Made by a program: the position numbers and the translations under genes
The notes under the pieces: model-generated
Seen by the model: only the letters and a program-made list of their open reading frames with translations
Database searches by the model: none
What the model was told of the DNA's origin: nothing
DNA from: Candidatus Nitricoxidireducens bremensis
GTDB lineage: Bacteria > Pseudomonadota > Gammaproteobacteria > Burkholderiales > Rhodocyclaceae
NCBI GenBank assembly: GCA_030247725.1
Contig: JAOTRT010000013.1
Coordinates: 1-64,000 of the forward strand
Length of the DNA stretch: 64,000 nt
Direction of reading: 5' to 3'
Shown here: in pieces, positions 1 through 10,807 of the stretch
How positions within the stretch are numbered: position 1 is the stretch's first letter
How the letters are laid out: the number at the start of each line of letters is the position of its first letter

Positions 1-2
1 TC

Positions 3-3000
3 ATCGCCTTCGCCTTGCAGATGTATTACGACAAGGCGACCGCATCGGACAAAGAGCTTTTCAAGAAGGTCGCCGGTGGCATCAACTTCGACCGCAGCGA
101 CGTCGCCGCCACGCTTGAGGCGATGAAAGGCTACATCCAATACTTCCAGAACCACCTCGCCAGCCTGCCGGCTGCCGAGCGCGCCCTGATCGCGCAATAC
201 CTTCCCGCCTTGCAGGACTGGTACCTCGCCGGCACTCGCCTTGCCGCCACGGCGACGGACAAGAGCGCCTTCATGCTGGGCGCCGCCGACACCGATCTGA
301 TGATCGGCGGCACGCAGAACGATCTGCTTGTGGGCCTTGGCAGCACCGATCTCCTTGAGGGTGGCAAGGGAGACGACATCCTGGTCGGCGGCGACGGCTA
401 CGACATCTACCGCTACACGGCCGGCGACGGCGCCGACCGTCTCATCGACGCCGACCGCCAGGGCGCCATCCTCGTCAACGGCGGGGATGCCGGCGGGCTC
501 TTTCTCCGGCAGGGCCAGAGCGAAACCTGGACCAATGCGGACAACCACCTCACCCTGACCCACGGCGCCACCTGGAAGCTCACCCTGGCCGACGGCGGCG
601 AACTCGACCTCGGTGAAACCCTGGAGGACGGCGACTACGGCATCCGTCGCCTTACCCTGCCGACGGTACCTACTACCCACGCTACCGACACCGGCAGCGC
701 CTTCGACGACAACGATCTGGACACGGACATCGATCATCAGGCCGTCAATGCCAGTGCCAGCGGCGTCCTGCTGCAGGGCCTCGCCGGTAGTGACCAGATC
801 AACGGCTCCGGTGGCGACGACATCCTTGAAGGCGGCAGCGGCGCGGACATCCTGGCGGCGGACAACGGCAACGACTGGCTCTACGGCAACGAAGCCATGT
901 CCCTGGCCGATGCCCTTGCCGCCGGCCGCAGCGGGCAGGGCAGCGGAACCCGGGGCGACTGGCTCAACGGCGGTGGAGGCGACGACGTCCTCATCAGCGG
1001 CACCGACAACGATGCCCTTATGGGAGGGCTTGACAAAGACATCCTGATCGGCGGCGCCGGCGACGACATCCTCGACGGCGACGACGACTACACCGCCACC
1101 AGCCTCAACTGGTCGATCACCGACAAGAGCAATCCCTTCGACTGGAAACTCGGCCCCCTCAATACCTACAACACCTGGCCCATGCTTGGCGGTGCCGACA
1201 TCCTCTACGGCGGCGCCGGCAACGACTACCTGGTCGGCATGCAAGGCGACGACCTCCTCTACGGCGAAGCGGACAACGACACAATTGCCGGCTGCGATGG
1301 CGCCGACCGGCTCTATGGCGGCAGTGGCAACGATACGATGACCGGTGACTACGGCCGCTTGGCCTACGACTCGGGTGCCGGCACCGTCATTCAGGGCAGC
1401 GATCTCCTCGATGGCGGCGAGGGTGACGACTGGCTGCAAGGCGAAGGGGGCAGCGACGTTCTGCTCGGTGGCGCGGGTAGCGACACCCTCATCGGCGATG
1501 CCGGCTACCTCGAAGACAGTCTGCACGGTGCCGATTATCTCGACGGCGGCGAAGGTGGCGATGTTCTCCTTGGTCAGGGGGGTAACGACATCCTGGTCGG
1601 CGGCAAGGGCGACGACATCCTGATCGGTGGGTTTGGCAAGGACACTTACCTTTTCAACAAGGGCGACGGCGTCGATACCCTGATCGACGACGATACCGGC
1701 CCGGACAAGAGTGTGCTCGTCTTCGGTACCGGCATCGACGCGGCCGGCATCAAGCTGCGCAAAGGGTCGCTGATGCTGGACCTTGGCGACGGCGATGCCA
1801 TTCACATCCAGAACTTCAACGCCGACGATCCGCATGCAAATGCGAGTGTCGAGGCCTTCCAGTTCGCCGATGGAACGGTACTCGGCTGGAACGAGCTCTT
1901 GGCGAGAGGCTTCGATCTCGACGGTACGGCGGGGGCGGACGATGTCACTGGCACCGGTGTTGCCGACCGTATCGCCGGCTACAGCGGCAACGACAGGCTC
2001 GAAGGATTCGCAGGGGACGACCGGCTCAGCGGCGGCGGTGGCAACGACACCCTGATGGGGGGTGCCGGCGACGATACCTATCTCTTCAACCTGGGGGACG
2101 GCGAAGATATCGTTACCGACACGGAAGGCAGCAATGCCGTTATCTTTGGTGCCGGACTTAATGCGACGGCTATGACCATCGGGCAAAGCATGGACGAGTT
2201 CGGACAGCGCTATCTCGATCTGGATTTCGGCAATGGCGATGTCTTGTCGATTCGCGATGGCGACTTCACCGGCATTGCGGAATTCCGCTACGCCGATGGC
2301 ACAGTATTGACCCGTCAGGAGGTTGTTGGCAGATTGCCCCATTCGGACGTGACCGGCTCGGAGCGGGACGACAACATCGTCGGTACCGATGGGAATGACG
2401 TGCTAAGGGGCGCTGCTGGCAACGACAGCCTGAATGGCGGGATAGGCGACGACATCATTGACGGCGGCGCTGGTGCCGACCACCTGACCGGCGGATATGG
2501 CGACGACGATCTCGATGGCGGTGCCGGGGACGACATCCTTGATGGCGGAGCGGGGATCGACACCTACCATCTGGCGCTTGGCGGCGGCGACGACAGCGTC
2601 GTCGGCGAGAGCGGCGAGAACTTGCTGCGGCTGGGGCGGGCGATCGCTGTCGAATCGCTTAAGACGAGTCGGAACGGCGACGATCTGTTGGTGGCTGTGC
2701 GCAACGACAACACCCGCCTGCGGATCGGCGGTTACTACCTCGGCGGTCAGGATTGGCAGGTGGAGTTGTCCGACGGAACAGCGCTGGGCCTGGCAGAACT
2801 CATCACTGCGAGCCAGCCGGGGCCGGTGACGGTGGGTTCGCTGTGGCAGGATTTTAAGGAAGACAGCCGGCTGGGTTTCTATGACCGGTATCTCGCTCCC
2901 GGTCGGACCATTGCCGAGGACGGTAGCATTCGCTACAGCTACTCTGGGGTAATGTCGCTGGCCTACTACGACACTATCTATTGGCGAGATGAGGGAATCA

Positions 3001-6000
3001 TTCGGTTCGAATCTAGTTCGTTGGCCATTAACGAGTCGGAAGCGACGATCCCTATCCGGTCGGTGAAGAATCAGATCTACACGACAACGACTGAGACCGT
3101 ATCGGTAGCTGTGCCGCAGCCTAGTGCCAGCGCCGGTGCTCGTTTTGGGTTCGCGCGGAGCGGTGGATCGAGTGCCGTATATATCCCCGCTTCGGGTGGC
3201 CCATCCGGTCAGGGCGCAGGTGGGTATGGCAGCCAGAATTTCTGTCTTGTACAGAACTCCAGCGGCGCAGTCACCGGCGGCTGGTATTTCCCGGCAGGCG
3301 GTAGCAGCAGCGGTATCTTCGGTATGTTTCCCACCGTCCAGGTAGAGACCCGGTCTTTCGTTCATAAGTACTCGATGCATGATGAGACGCGGGCACTCAC
3401 CGAGGTCGTTGCCGATGATGGTGACAACACGTTGCAGTATGCGGAAGCTGCACTTGTCGATGCCGGTGCGGGCGACGATGAGGTTTGTTTCATCCCTCTC
3501 TCTCAAGGAAATAGAAATAGTGCACTGCTCTACGGCAACGACGGTGACGACGTGCTGGTCGGGCATGGCACTCTGATTGGTGGCAGGGGGGCAGACATTC
3601 TGCAGGGCATGGATGGGGCGGATACCTACTACCTCCTCGATGAGGATAGTGTCGATACGATCCTGGACCCGGAGGGGACCGTCGATATCTCCCGCTGGTA
3701 TTACCGTTCGCTAGGGCTATCGGACGAAGAGATTCTTTTGCGGGCGGAATATGGTGGCGCATGGGAGTACCACGACGGTATGGAGTACCTGCCACCCTTG
3801 CCTGTCATGCCGCATTTCGCCGGCAATGACTACGTGGTGATCGACCAGCTCATGGCGGCGGGCGCCATTCCGGTGGACCGGGTGGTCTTCGGCGCCGGAG
3901 TCACCGCCGCGAACCTGAAGATTTCCGGTGGGCTGGAGGCCGGTCACGTCATCCTCACGGCACCGGATGGCACAGGTGCCGATATCTTTCTGCCGGAGGC
4001 CGGTTCCCTTCTCGGTACGGGTATCGAGGAGATTGCCTTCTCCGATGGTTCGGTTCTAAGCATGCGCCAGGTGCTGGCGGTGGCCCACGATGTGGTCGGT
4101 ACCGATGATGCGGATTATTTCTTGCTCGGTGATGGAAACGATATTGCACGGGCGATGGATGGTGACGACACCATCGAAGCTCTTGGCGGCAACGATACCC
4201 TTGAGGGAGGTGCCGGTAATGACCAGCTGGGAGGTGGTGGCGGCAACGACGTGTTGTTGGGTGGGAACGGGGACGACAGCCTGTATGGCGGGGAGGGCGA
4301 CGACGAACTGGAGGGCGGCAGCGGCAACGACTACAGTGACGGCTCCGAGGGCGCTGACACCTACTTCATCGCTGCCGGGGACGGCATGGACGATATCTAC
4401 GACAGCGGCAACGATTTCCGTGCGTACAGCGAATGGTATGCCGCCAGTCAGGGGATTGAGGACGTGGAACTGCGTAGCCGTCATGCGGACTCCTGGGCTG
4501 TCGACAACGGTGGCTGGCAGGTGTTCGCCACCGAAGAGGAGGCCAGAAGGTATGCCCTCCTGAATTGCGGACCGGCCGTGCCGGCTGATCCCGAGGCCGT
4601 TATTCAGGACCTGATGGCCGCCGGCCGCATTCGCTATGTCGAACCCCTGCCCGACGACATTCCTGAAAATAGCCGTGACTTTGCGATGGTCGATGCGTTG
4701 GTAGCCGCCGGCATCATTCGGCCTGATCGGGTGGTTTTCGGTCCAGGTATTGCGGCCAGCGACATCCAAGTGACCGGTGGTATCGAATATGGTCAGATCA
4801 CCCTTCGATCGGCCGATGGTACCGGGGCAAATATCGGTCTGCCGAACGATTACGAGTCCATCGGTACCGGTATCGAGCAGGTCGAGTTCGCGGACGGCAC
4901 GACGCTGTCGATCGGCGAACTCGTGTCCATGGCCGATGCCGACCATGATCTGATCGGCACGGTTGGCGATGACTTCATCCTGCTGGGGGCCGGCAACGAC
5001 CTGGCTTACGGCCGCGAAGGCAACGACTGGATCAACGGCGGTGGCGGCGACGATTTGCTGTATGGCGGGGATGGCGACGATACCTTGATCGGCGGCTCCG
5101 GTGACGATGCTCTGGCCGGCGGGGCCGGTTCGGACTTCTATCACTTCGGGACGGCCTCCGGCCACGATATTCTGATAGAGACTGCCGACAACAGCAGCGA
5201 CATCAATGGCATCGCCTTTGAATTCGGTATCTCACCGGATCAGTTGTTCTTCATGCGTCATGCCGGTGCCAGCAACGATCTGATTATCGGTATCGACGGA
5301 TCGGATGCGACGCTGACCTTGCAGGATTGGTTCGCTGCTGATTCGCCTGTGCGTCTGCAGCGAATGGACTTCTCGTATCAGGCTGGGAGCTACCAGTCTG
5401 TGTCATGGGGTGCGGCGGCTATTTCTGCGGCCGTTGGCGCGGACATTGGAGAGCCGCTCAATAGTGCTCCGGTTGTCGCCGTTCCGTTGGTCGACCAGGT
5501 TGTTGCGGAGAATGCCGGCCTGGAATTCGCCATTCCGACAGGCACCTTTGCCGACATTGATGCCGGCGATGTCCTCACGTTCTCCGCCACGCTGGCCAAC
5601 GGCGATGCGCTACCTTCATGGTTGAGCTTCGATGCTGGAACCCAAATCTTCAGCGGTGCCCCTGGCATTGGTAACCTCGCCGCATGCGTGGTGCGCGTGA
5701 CTGCCACCGACATGGCCGGGGCGCAGGCAACCGCGGACTTTAGTCTGTCGGTGGTAGCCGCGTCGGATATGGCGTTGGTTGGTACCGCGGCGGCCGATAC
5801 CTTGCACGGCCTCTCCGGCGATGACACGCTCGACGGCGGAGCGGGCGCCGATACGTTGATCGGTGGTAAGGGCAACGACACCTATATCGTCGATAACGCC
5901 AAAGACAAGGTTGTCGAACTCGCCGGCGAAGGCGGCGACAGCGTTCAGTCCAGCATTTCCTACGCCCTGGCCGCCAACGTGGAGAACCTTGTCCTGACGG

Positions 6001-8825
6001 GAACCGCCAATCTTGGCGGCACCGGCAATGCTCTGGACAACCAGATCGTCGGCAACAGCGGCAGCAATACCCTCAATGGTTCGACCGGTGCCGATACGCT
6101 GGTCGGCGGCCTCGGCAATGACACCTACTACGTGGACAACGTCGGCGACGTGGTGACCGAACTGGCGGGCGAGGGCACCGATCGGGTGATTTCCAGCATC
6201 AGCTACACGCTGGGCGCCGACCTGGAGAACCTGACCCTGACGGGGACGGAAGCCATCGACGGCACGGGCAACGAGCTGAACAACAGCATCGTCGGCAACG
6301 GCGCGGCGAACGTGCTCTCGGGCCTGGGCGGCAACGACAGCCTGACGGGCGGCGCCAGCGACGACACCCTGCTGGGCGGAGAGGGCAACGACAGCCTCAA
6401 TGCCGGCGACGGCAACGACCTGCTGGACGGCGGCGACGGCAACGACAGCCTGACGGCGGGGAATGGCGACGACATCCTGATCGGTGGCGCCGGAACGGAC
6501 ACCCTCAACGGCGGCGCCGGTGCGGACCAGATGGCGGGTGGTGCGGACAACGACACCTACTACGTGGACAACACTGGCGACATCGTCGTCGAACTGGCCG
6601 GCGAGGGCACGGATCGGGTTATCTCCACCATCAGCTACACCCTGGGCGACAACGTCGAAAACCTGACCCTGACCGGGACGGAGGCCATCGACGGCACGGG
6701 CAACGCGCTGAACAACAGCATCGTCGGCAACGGCGCCGCGAATGTGCTTTCCGGCCTGGGCGGCAACGACAGCCTGGCGGGCGGTACCAGCGACGACACC
6801 CTGCTGGGCGGCGAGGGCAACGACAGCCTCAACGCCGGGGACGGCAACGACCTGCTGGATGGCGGCGACGGCAACGACGGCCTGACGGCGGGCAACGGCG
6901 ACGACATCCTGATCGGCGGCACCGGCAACGACACCCTCAACGGCGGCGCCGGAATCGACACCATGACCGGCGGCACGGACAACGACACCTACTACGTGGA
7001 CAACGCCGGCGACATCGTCGTGGAACTGGCGGACGAGGGAACGGACCGGATCATCTCCACCATCAGTTACACCCTGGGCGACAACTTCGAGAACCTGACC
7101 CTGACCGGGACGGAAGCCATCGACGGCACGGGCAACGCGCTGAACAACAGCATCGTCGGCAACGGCGCGGCGAATGTGCTCTCGGGCCTGGGCGGCAACG
7201 ACAGCCTGACGGGCGGCGCCAGCGACGACACCCTGCTGGGCGGCGACGGCAACGACAGCCTCAATGCCGGCGACGGCAACGACTTGCTGGAGGGCGGTGC
7301 CGGCAACGACAGCCTGACGGCGGGGAATGGCGACGACATCCTGATCGGCGGCGCCGGGACGGACACCCTCAACGGCGGCGCCGGGATCGACACCATGACC
7401 GGCGGCACGGACAACGACACCTACTACGTGGACGACGTCGGCGACGTGGTGACCGAACTGGCCGGCGAAGGCACCGATCGGGTGATTTCCAGCATCGGCT
7501 ACACCCTGGGCGCCGACGTGGAGAACCTGACCCTGACTGGTATGGACGCCATCGACGGCACGGGCAACGATCTGAACAACAGCATCGTCGGCAACGGCGC
7601 GGCGAACGTGCTCTCGGGCCTGGGCGGCAACGACAGCCTGACGGGCGGCGCCAGCGACGACACCCTGCTGGGCGGCGAGGGGAACGACAGCCTCAACGCC
7701 GGCGACGGCAACGACCTGCTGGACGGTGGCGACGGCAACGACAGCCTGACGGCGGGCAACGGCGACGACATCCTAATCGGCGGCGCCGGTACGGACACCC
7801 TCAACGGCGGCGCCGGAATCGACACCATGACCGGCGGTGCCGACAACGACACCTACTATGTGGACAACGCCGGAGATGTGGTGGTGGAACTGGCCGGCGA
7901 AGGCACGGATCGGGTCATCTCCACCATCAGCCACACCCTGGGGGAAAACGTCGAGAACCTGACCCTGTCGGGCACAGAGGCCATCAACGGTTTCGGCAAC
8001 GTCCTTGCCAACAGCCTGGCCGGCAATGCCGCCGGCAACCTGCTCAACGGCGGCGACGGCAACGACAGCATGAACGGCGCCGCCGGGCTGGACTTCCTCG
8101 AAGGCATGGCCGGCAACGATACCCTGACCGATACCGCCGGCAGCGGCTACTTCAGCGGCGGCGCCGGGGCCGACCGGCTCACCGGCAGCGCCGGGGCGGA
8201 CTTCTTCGTCGGCGGGACGGGCAACGACATCCTCGCCACCGGGGGCGGCAAGGACCTCATCGCCTTCAACCGCGGCGACGGCTACGACACCGTGAGTTTC
8301 GGGGCCGCGGCCCAGGCCACCGTCTCCCTGGGCGGCGGCATCGCCTACGAGGACATCCGCCTGAAGAAGAGCGGCAACGACCTGGTGCTGGATGCCGGCA
8401 ACGGCGAAGGCATGGTGTTCAAGAACTGGTATGCCGCCACGCCCGTGCGCGGCGTCGCCAACCTCCAGGTCATGGCGGAAGCCATGGCCGGGTTCGACGA
8501 GACTTCGGCCGACCCGCTGCTGAACGCCAAGGTCCAGGACTTCGACTTCCAGGGGCTGGCCGACGCCTTCGATGCCGCTCGCGCGACAACGCCGGGGCTG
8601 ACCAGTTGGGCCCTGTCCAGCGCCCTGACCCAGTTCCACCTGTCCTCGTCCGACAGTGCGGCGCTGGGGGGCGACCTGGCTTACCAGTACGGCCGCAACG
8701 GCAGCCTGGCCGGCCTGGGCCTGACGGCGGCCCAGGAAGTCATGGGCGACGCCGCCTTCGGCAACCAGACCCAGGCCCTGCGGCCCCTGGCCGGCCTGCA
8801 GGAAGGGGCCGTGCGCCTGTCTTGA
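3..8825 (+). CDS. Giant RTX (hemolysin-type calcium-binding repeat) protein, 5' end outside window
   Basis: This is the C-terminal part, over 2,900 residues, of a very large RTX protein; the frame is open to the left edge, so the true start is upstream. Aspartate/glycine-rich GGxGxDxLx blocks, which bind Ca2+ and fold after export, recur at about 290-420, 770-1090, 1190-1650, 1935-2090, 2360-2580, 4080-4380, 4950-5160 and 5770-8280. An Ig-like/cadherin-like domain (NSAPVV...) lies at about 5460-5755. The last 170 codons hold a hemolysin-related segment ending in FKNWY and a repeat-free tail, the usual place for an uncleaved type I secretion signal. Codons at about 2836-3460 form a repeat-free segment of visibly lower GC. 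A roughly 280-residue module (about 3600-4380) is repeated in diverged form at 4380-5160. Export by a type I system is known for the family, but no HlyB/HlyD/TolC genes are in the window. The specific function (adhesin, S-layer or enzyme) cannot be told. Confidence 0.93.
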   Translation: MAFALQMYYDKATASDKELFKKVAGGINFDRSDVAATLEAMKGYIQYFQNHLASLPAAERALIAQYLPALQDWYLAGTRLAATATDKSAFMLGAADTDLMIGGTQNDLLVGLGSTDLLEGGKGDDILVGGDGYDIYRYTAGDGADRLIDADRQGAILVNGGDAGGLFLRQGQSETWTNADNHLTLTHGATWKLTLADGGELDLGETLEDGDYGIRRLTLPTVPTTHATDTGSAFDDNDLDTDIDHQAVNASASGVLLQGLAGSDQINGSGGDDILEGGSGADILAADNGNDWLYGNEAMSLADALAAGRSGQGSGTRGDWLNGGGGDDVLISGTDNDALMGGLDKDILIGGAGDDILDGDDDYTATSLNWSITDKSNPFDWKLGPLNTYNTWPMLGGADILYGGAGNDYLVGMQGDDLLYGEADNDTIAGCDGADRLYGGSGNDTMTGDYGRLAYDSGAGTVIQGSDLLDGGEGDDWLQGEGGSDVLLGGAGSDTLIGDAGYLEDSLHGADYLDGGEGGDVLLGQGGNDILVGGKGDDILIGGFGKDTYLFNKGDGVDTLIDDDTGPDKSVLVFGTGIDAAGIKLRKGSLMLDLGDGDAIHIQNFNADDPHANASVEAFQFADGTVLGWNELLARGFDLDGTAGADDVTGTGVADRIAGYSGNDRLEGFAGDDRLSGGGGNDTLMGGAGDDTYLFNLGDGEDIVTDTEGSNAVIFGAGLNATAMTIGQSMDEFGQRYLDLDFGNGDVLSIRDGDFTGIAEFRYADGTVLTRQEVVGRLPHSDVTGSERDDNIVGTDGNDVLRGAAGNDSLNGGIGDDIIDGGAGADHLTGGYGDDDLDGGAGDDILDGGAGIDTYHLALGGGDDSVVGESGENLLRLGRAIAVESLKTSRNGDDLLVAVRNDNTRLRIGGYYLGGQDWQVELSDGTALGLAELITASQPGPVTVGSLWQDFKEDSRLGFYDRYLAPGRTIAEDGSIRYSYSGVMSLAYYDTIYWRDEGIIRFESSSLAINESEATIPIRSVKNQIYTTTTETVSVAVPQPSASAGARFGFARSGGSSAVYIPASGGPSGQGAGGYGSQNFCLVQNSSGAVTGGWYFPAGGSSSGIFGMFPTVQVETRSFVHKYSMHDETRALTEVVADDGDNTLQYAEAALVDAGAGDDEVCFIPLSQGNRNSALLYGNDGDDVLVGHGTLIGGRGADILQGMDGADTYYLLDEDSVDTILDPEGTVDISRWYYRSLGLSDEEILLRAEYGGAWEYHDGMEYLPPLPVMPHFAGNDYVVIDQLMAAGAIPVDRVVFGAGVTAANLKISGGLEAGHVILTAPDGTGADIFLPEAGSLLGTGIEEIAFSDGSVLSMRQVLAVAHDVVGTDDADYFLLGDGNDIARAMDGDDTIEALGGNDTLEGGAGNDQLGGGGGNDVLLGGNGDDSLYGGEGDDELEGGSGNDYSDGSEGADTYFIAAGDGMDDIYDSGNDFRAYSEWYAASQGIEDVELRSRHADSWAVDNGGWQVFATEEEARRYALLNCGPAVPADPEAVIQDLMAAGRIRYVEPLPDDIPENSRDFAMVDALVAAGIIRPDRVVFGPGIAASDIQVTGGIEYGQITLRSADGTGANIGLPNDYESIGTGIEQVEFADGTTLSIGELVSMADADHDLIGTVGDDFILLGAGNDLAYGREGNDWINGGGGDDLLYGGDGDDTLIGGSGDDALAGGAGSDFYHFGTASGHDILIETADNSSDINGIAFEFGISPDQLFFMRHAGASNDLIIGIDGSDATLTLQDWFAADSPVRLQRMDFSYQAGSYQSVSWGAAAISAAVGADIGEPLNSAPVVAVPLVDQVVAENAGLEFAIPTGTFADIDAGDVLTFSATLANGDALPSWLSFDAGTQIFSGAPGIGNLAACVVRVTATDMAGAQATADFSLSVVAASDMALVGTAAADTLHGLSGDDTLDGGAGADTLIGGKGNDTYIVDNAKDKVVELAGEGGDSVQSSISYALAANVENLVLTGTANLGGTGNALDNQIVGNSGSNTLNGSTGADTLVGGLGNDTYYVDNVGDVVTELAGEGTDRVISSISYTLGADLENLTLTGTEAIDGTGNELNNSIVGNGAANVLSGLGGNDSLTGGASDDTLLGGEGNDSLNAGDGNDLLDGGDGNDSLTAGNGDDILIGGAGTDTLNGGAGADQMAGGADNDTYYVDNTGDIVVELAGEGTDRVISTISYTLGDNVENLTLTGTEAIDGTGNALNNSIVGNGAANVLSGLGGNDSLAGGTSDDTLLGGEGNDSLNAGDGNDLLDGGDGNDGLTAGNGDDILIGGTGNDTLNGGAGIDTMTGGTDNDTYYVDNAGDIVVELADEGTDRIISTISYTLGDNFENLTLTGTEAIDGTGNALNNSIVGNGAANVLSGLGGNDSLTGGASDDTLLGGDGNDSLNAGDGNDLLEGGAGNDSLTAGNGDDILIGGAGTDTLNGGAGIDTMTGGTDNDTYYVDDVGDVVTELAGEGTDRVISSIGYTLGADVENLTLTGMDAIDGTGNDLNNSIVGNGAANVLSGLGGNDSLTGGASDDTLLGGEGNDSLNAGDGNDLLDGGDGNDSLTAGNGDDILIGGAGTDTLNGGAGIDTMTGGADNDTYYVDNAGDVVVELAGEGTDRVISTISHTLGENVENLTLSGTEAINGFGNVLANSLAGNAAGNLLNGGDGNDSMNGAAGLDFLEGMAGNDTLTDTAGSGYFSGGAGADRLTGSAGADFFVGGTGNDILATGGGKDLIAFNRGDGYDTVSFGAAAQATVSLGGGIAYEDIRLKKSGNDLVLDAGNGEGMVFKNWYAATPVRGVANLQVMAEAMAGFDETSADPLLNAKVQDFDFQGLADAFDAARATTPGLTSWALSSALTQFHLSSSDSAALGGDLAYQYGRNGSLAGLGLTAAQEVMGDAAFGNQTQALRPLAGLQEGAVRLS
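6121..7848 (+). repeat. Four tandem 432-bp repeats inside the RTX gene
   Basis: Four head-to-tail copies start at 6121, 6553, 6985 and 7417, each exactly 432 bp (144 codons). A fifth, shortened copy begins at 7849, and a shorter 243-bp precursor-like unit precedes them at 5878-6120. Each unit has a DTYYVDN opening, a beta-strand segment with [15 protein letters not shown], and then a run of GGxGND calcium-binding nonapeptides. The copies are close to identical at DNA level, so unequal recombination could change copy number without breaking the frame. Confidence 0.93.
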
Positions 8826-8833
8826 TCGGCACC

Positions 8834-8858
8834 GGGGCGGGAGCGCGGCTCCCGCCCC
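8834..8858 (+). terminator. Strong hairpin after the RTX gene
   Basis: A perfect 11-bp stem (GGGGCGGGAGC pairing with GCTCCCGCCCC) with a 3-nt GCG loop lies 8 bp after the RTX stop codon. There is no T-run after it, so it is either a weak intrinsic terminator, an mRNA 3'-end stabiliser, or a stop helped by Rho. Confidence 0.55.
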
Positions 8859-9012
8859 CTTGGCGTTCGCGCCGCCGGCCGAGTCGGGTATCGTCAAGGA
8901 ACTCCTTGTGCGGCAGGGCGAGGGGGTGCGGGAGCGGTAGGGTTCTGCTGCCGGCGTCCCAATGCCATAATCCGGCCCTCGGGTCCGCCCCGTTCCTAAT
9001 TCGGAGATATCC

Positions 9013-9816
9013 ATGAGCGCCGTCCTGCAAGCCGAAACCAACGAACCCATCCTGCTGAAGTCCGTCGCCGCGGGCGTCGCGACCCTGACGCTGAACCGTC
9101 CCGGCCAGTTCAATTCCCTGTCCGAGGAAATGCTGGCGGAACTGCAGGCCACCCTCGATGCCATCGCCGCCGACGCCGCGGTGCGCGTCGTCGTGATCGC
9201 CGGCGCCGGCAAGGCCTTCTGCGCCGGCCACGATCTCAAGCAGATGCGCGCCAACCACAGCAAGGAATACATGCAGCAGCTGTTCCGCCGCTGCGGCAAG
9301 GTGATGACCACCATCGCCGGCCTGCCCCAGCCGGTGGTCGCCCGCATCCACGGCATCGCCACGGCGGCGGGCTGCCAACTGGTGGCCGCCTGCGACCTGG
9401 CGGTGGCGGCGGACGTGGCCCGCTTCGCCGTCTCCGGCATCAACGTCGGCCTGTTCTGTTCCACGCCGGCCGTGGCCCTGTCGCGCAACATGGGGCGCAA
9501 GCAGGCCATGGAAATGCTGCTCACCGGCGACTTCATCGACGCCGCCGAGGCGCAACGGCGCGGACTGGTGAACCGGGTCGTGCCCCTCGAACAGCTGGAC
9601 GCAGAATTGCAGAAGCTGACGGATTCCATCTGCGCCAAGTCGGCCCCGGCCGTCGCCATGGGCAAGCAGCTCTTCTACCGCCAGCTGGAAATGGGCCTGG
9701 ACGGCGCCTATCAACTGGCCGTCGAGACCATGGCCTGCAACATGATGTGCGAGGACGCCGGCGCCGGCATCGACGCCTTCATGCAGAAGCGCAAGCCGGA
9801 GTGGGTGCACCGCTGA
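9013..9816 (+). CDS. Enoyl-CoA hydratase/isomerase (crotonase) family protein, ECHDC3-like
   Basis: This 267-residue crotonase-fold protein probably acts on an acyl-CoA in the cytoplasm. The two oxyanion-hole segments are present (AFCAGHDL, residues 68-75; IHGIATAAGCQ, 112-122), as is the CoA-binding N-terminal core. In true enoyl-CoA hydratases two glutamates activate water. By eye those positions are Gln122 (GCQL instead of GCEL) and Gly142 (SGINVG instead of PEILLG), so simple hydratase chemistry is doubtful. The GIATAAGCQLVAACD stretch resembles the ECHDC3 branch, whose reaction is poorly defined. The start ATG follows a GGAGATATCC ribosome site. It stands alone between the RTX gene and a cyclic-nucleotide-binding protein gene that begins 20 bp downstream and may be co-transcribed. 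Confidence 0.88.
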   Translation: MSAVLQAETNEPILLKSVAAGVATLTLNRPGQFNSLSEEMLAELQATLDAIAADAAVRVVVIAGAGKAFCAGHDLKQMRANHSKEYMQQLFRRCGKVMTTIAGLPQPVVARIHGIATAAGCQLVAACDLAVAADVARFAVSGINVGLFCSTPAVALSRNMGRKQAMEMLLTGDFIDAAEAQRRGLVNRVVPLEQLDAELQKLTDSICAKSAPAVAMGKQLFYRQLEMGLDGAYQLAVETMACNMMCEDAGAGIDAFMQKRKPEWVHR

Positions 9817-9836
9817 CCGCCGCCGGCACGAAAGCC

Positions 9837-10361
9837 ATGGAAATCGTCACCGTTCTCAAGCTGCTGGCCCAGGTCAAGATTTTCGACGGCTTCGGCCCCG
9901 GCGACCTGGAGGAATTCCTCGCCCAGACGACCGGCAGCACCTATGCGGCCGGCGAGCAGATCTTCGCCGAGGGGGAGGCGGGCCGGCAGATGCACATCAT
10001 CCTGTCGGGCAAAGTCGAGGTCTACCGCCAGAGCGGCGGCAAGCCGGTGTCCCTGCTCCGACTGGGACCGGGCGAAACCTTCGGCGAGATGTCCCTGGTG
10101 CTCGACGCCAACGTGGGCCGCACGGCCTCGATACGGGCCGTCGCCCCGACCGCCACGCTGAGGCTCGATTACGAGAGCCTGAGCCACATTCCGGGCGTGG
10201 CCTCCCAGCTGTACCGCAACATCGCCCGCACCCTCGCCACGCGGTTGCGGATATCGACCGATCTGGTGGTCTTCCAGGTCCAGTACGGCGGGGACATCCC
10301 GCCGGCGGCAACCCTCGGCCGGCCGCGGCGCAAGCCGGCGGCGAGGAATTCCGGCGCCTGA
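9837..10361 (+). CDS. Cyclic nucleotide-binding domain protein without DNA-binding domain
   Basis: The 174-residue protein is essentially one CRP/PKA-type cyclic nucleotide-binding domain (residues 10-135) with a short basic C-terminal tail. The beta-barrel is recognisable from AAGEQIFAEGEAG (residues 37-49) and the phosphate-binding cassette TFGEMSLVLD...RTAS (81-97). It keeps the Glu (84) and Arg (95) that contact the ribose and phosphate in the family. There is no winged helix, so it is not a CRP-type transcription factor; it more likely acts by protein-protein contact, for example sensing cAMP, cGMP or c-di-GMP. I chose the ATG at 9837 because translation from further upstream gives only arginine-rich low-complexity sequence overlapping the crotonase gene. 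The ligand is unknown. Confidence 0.85.
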   Translation: MEIVTVLKLLAQVKIFDGFGPGDLEEFLAQTTGSTYAAGEQIFAEGEAGRQMHIILSGKVEVYRQSGGKPVSLLRLGPGETFGEMSLVLDANVGRTASIRAVAPTATLRLDYESLSHIPGVASQLYRNIARTLATRLRISTDLVVFQVQYGGDIPPAATLGRPRRKPAARNSGA

Positions 10362-10369
10362 CCCCGCCG

Positions 10370-10807
10370 TCAGCGCGGCCGGTCGCGGGACGGCAGGCGC
10401 CAGAGCCAGAGGCCCGTGGCGATGCCGATGAAGGCCAGCAGGCCCTGCAGCCAGGGCTTGCCGGCGAAGGTCCAGATGGAAACGCAGATCGTCAGGCTCA
10501 TGGTCGAGATGGCGATGAGCTTGATGCGCCAAGGGATGGCGCGGTGCAGGCGCCATTCGCGGATCAGGGGGCCGAAGGTCGGGTTGTGCGCCAGCCAGGA
10601 GTAGAAGCGGCGCGAGGCCCGCGCGTAGCAAGCCGCCGCCACCAGCACGAAGGGCGTGGTCGGCAGGCCCGGCACCACCACCCCGATCACCGCCAGCACC
10701 AGGGCGAGGCTGCCGACGAGCCAGAGCAGCAGGCGCACCGGCAGGGAAGGGTGCAGGTCGACGTGATGGGCGGGATCGTGGTCGCCGGGGGCGTGGGGCT
10801 CGCTCAC
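10370..10807 (-). CDS. YbaN/DUF454 family inner-membrane protein
   Basis: A 145-residue small membrane protein. The signature of the DUF454 (YbaN) family is clear: a first membrane helix (residues about 25-45) running into VVPGLPTTPFVL, then ACYARASRRFYSWL and NPTFGPLIREWR, followed by two more hydrophobic helices (about 92-110 and 115-135). The N-terminus is His/Asp-rich. The function of the family is not established. Its start overlaps the stop of the upstream MBL-fold gene by 4 bp (ATGA), so the two are translationally coupled. Confidence 0.88.
   Translation of the reverse strand: MSEPHAPGDHDPAHHVDLHPSLPVRLLLWLVGSLALVLAVIGVVVPGLPTTPFVLVAAACYARASRRFYSWLAHNPTFGPLIREWRLHRAIPWRIKLIAISTMSLTICVSIWTFAGKPWLQGLLAFIGIATGLWLWRLPSRDRPR

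Noticed and set aside
2403-3566. Antisense frame of 387 codons inside the RTX gene
   Set aside because: Valine/alanine-rich shadow of the repeats, with no domain, ribosome site or own promoter.
6121-7848. Regularly spaced repeats as a CRISPR array
   Set aside because: Unit length is 432 bp with no spacers, and it is fully coding as RTX repeats.
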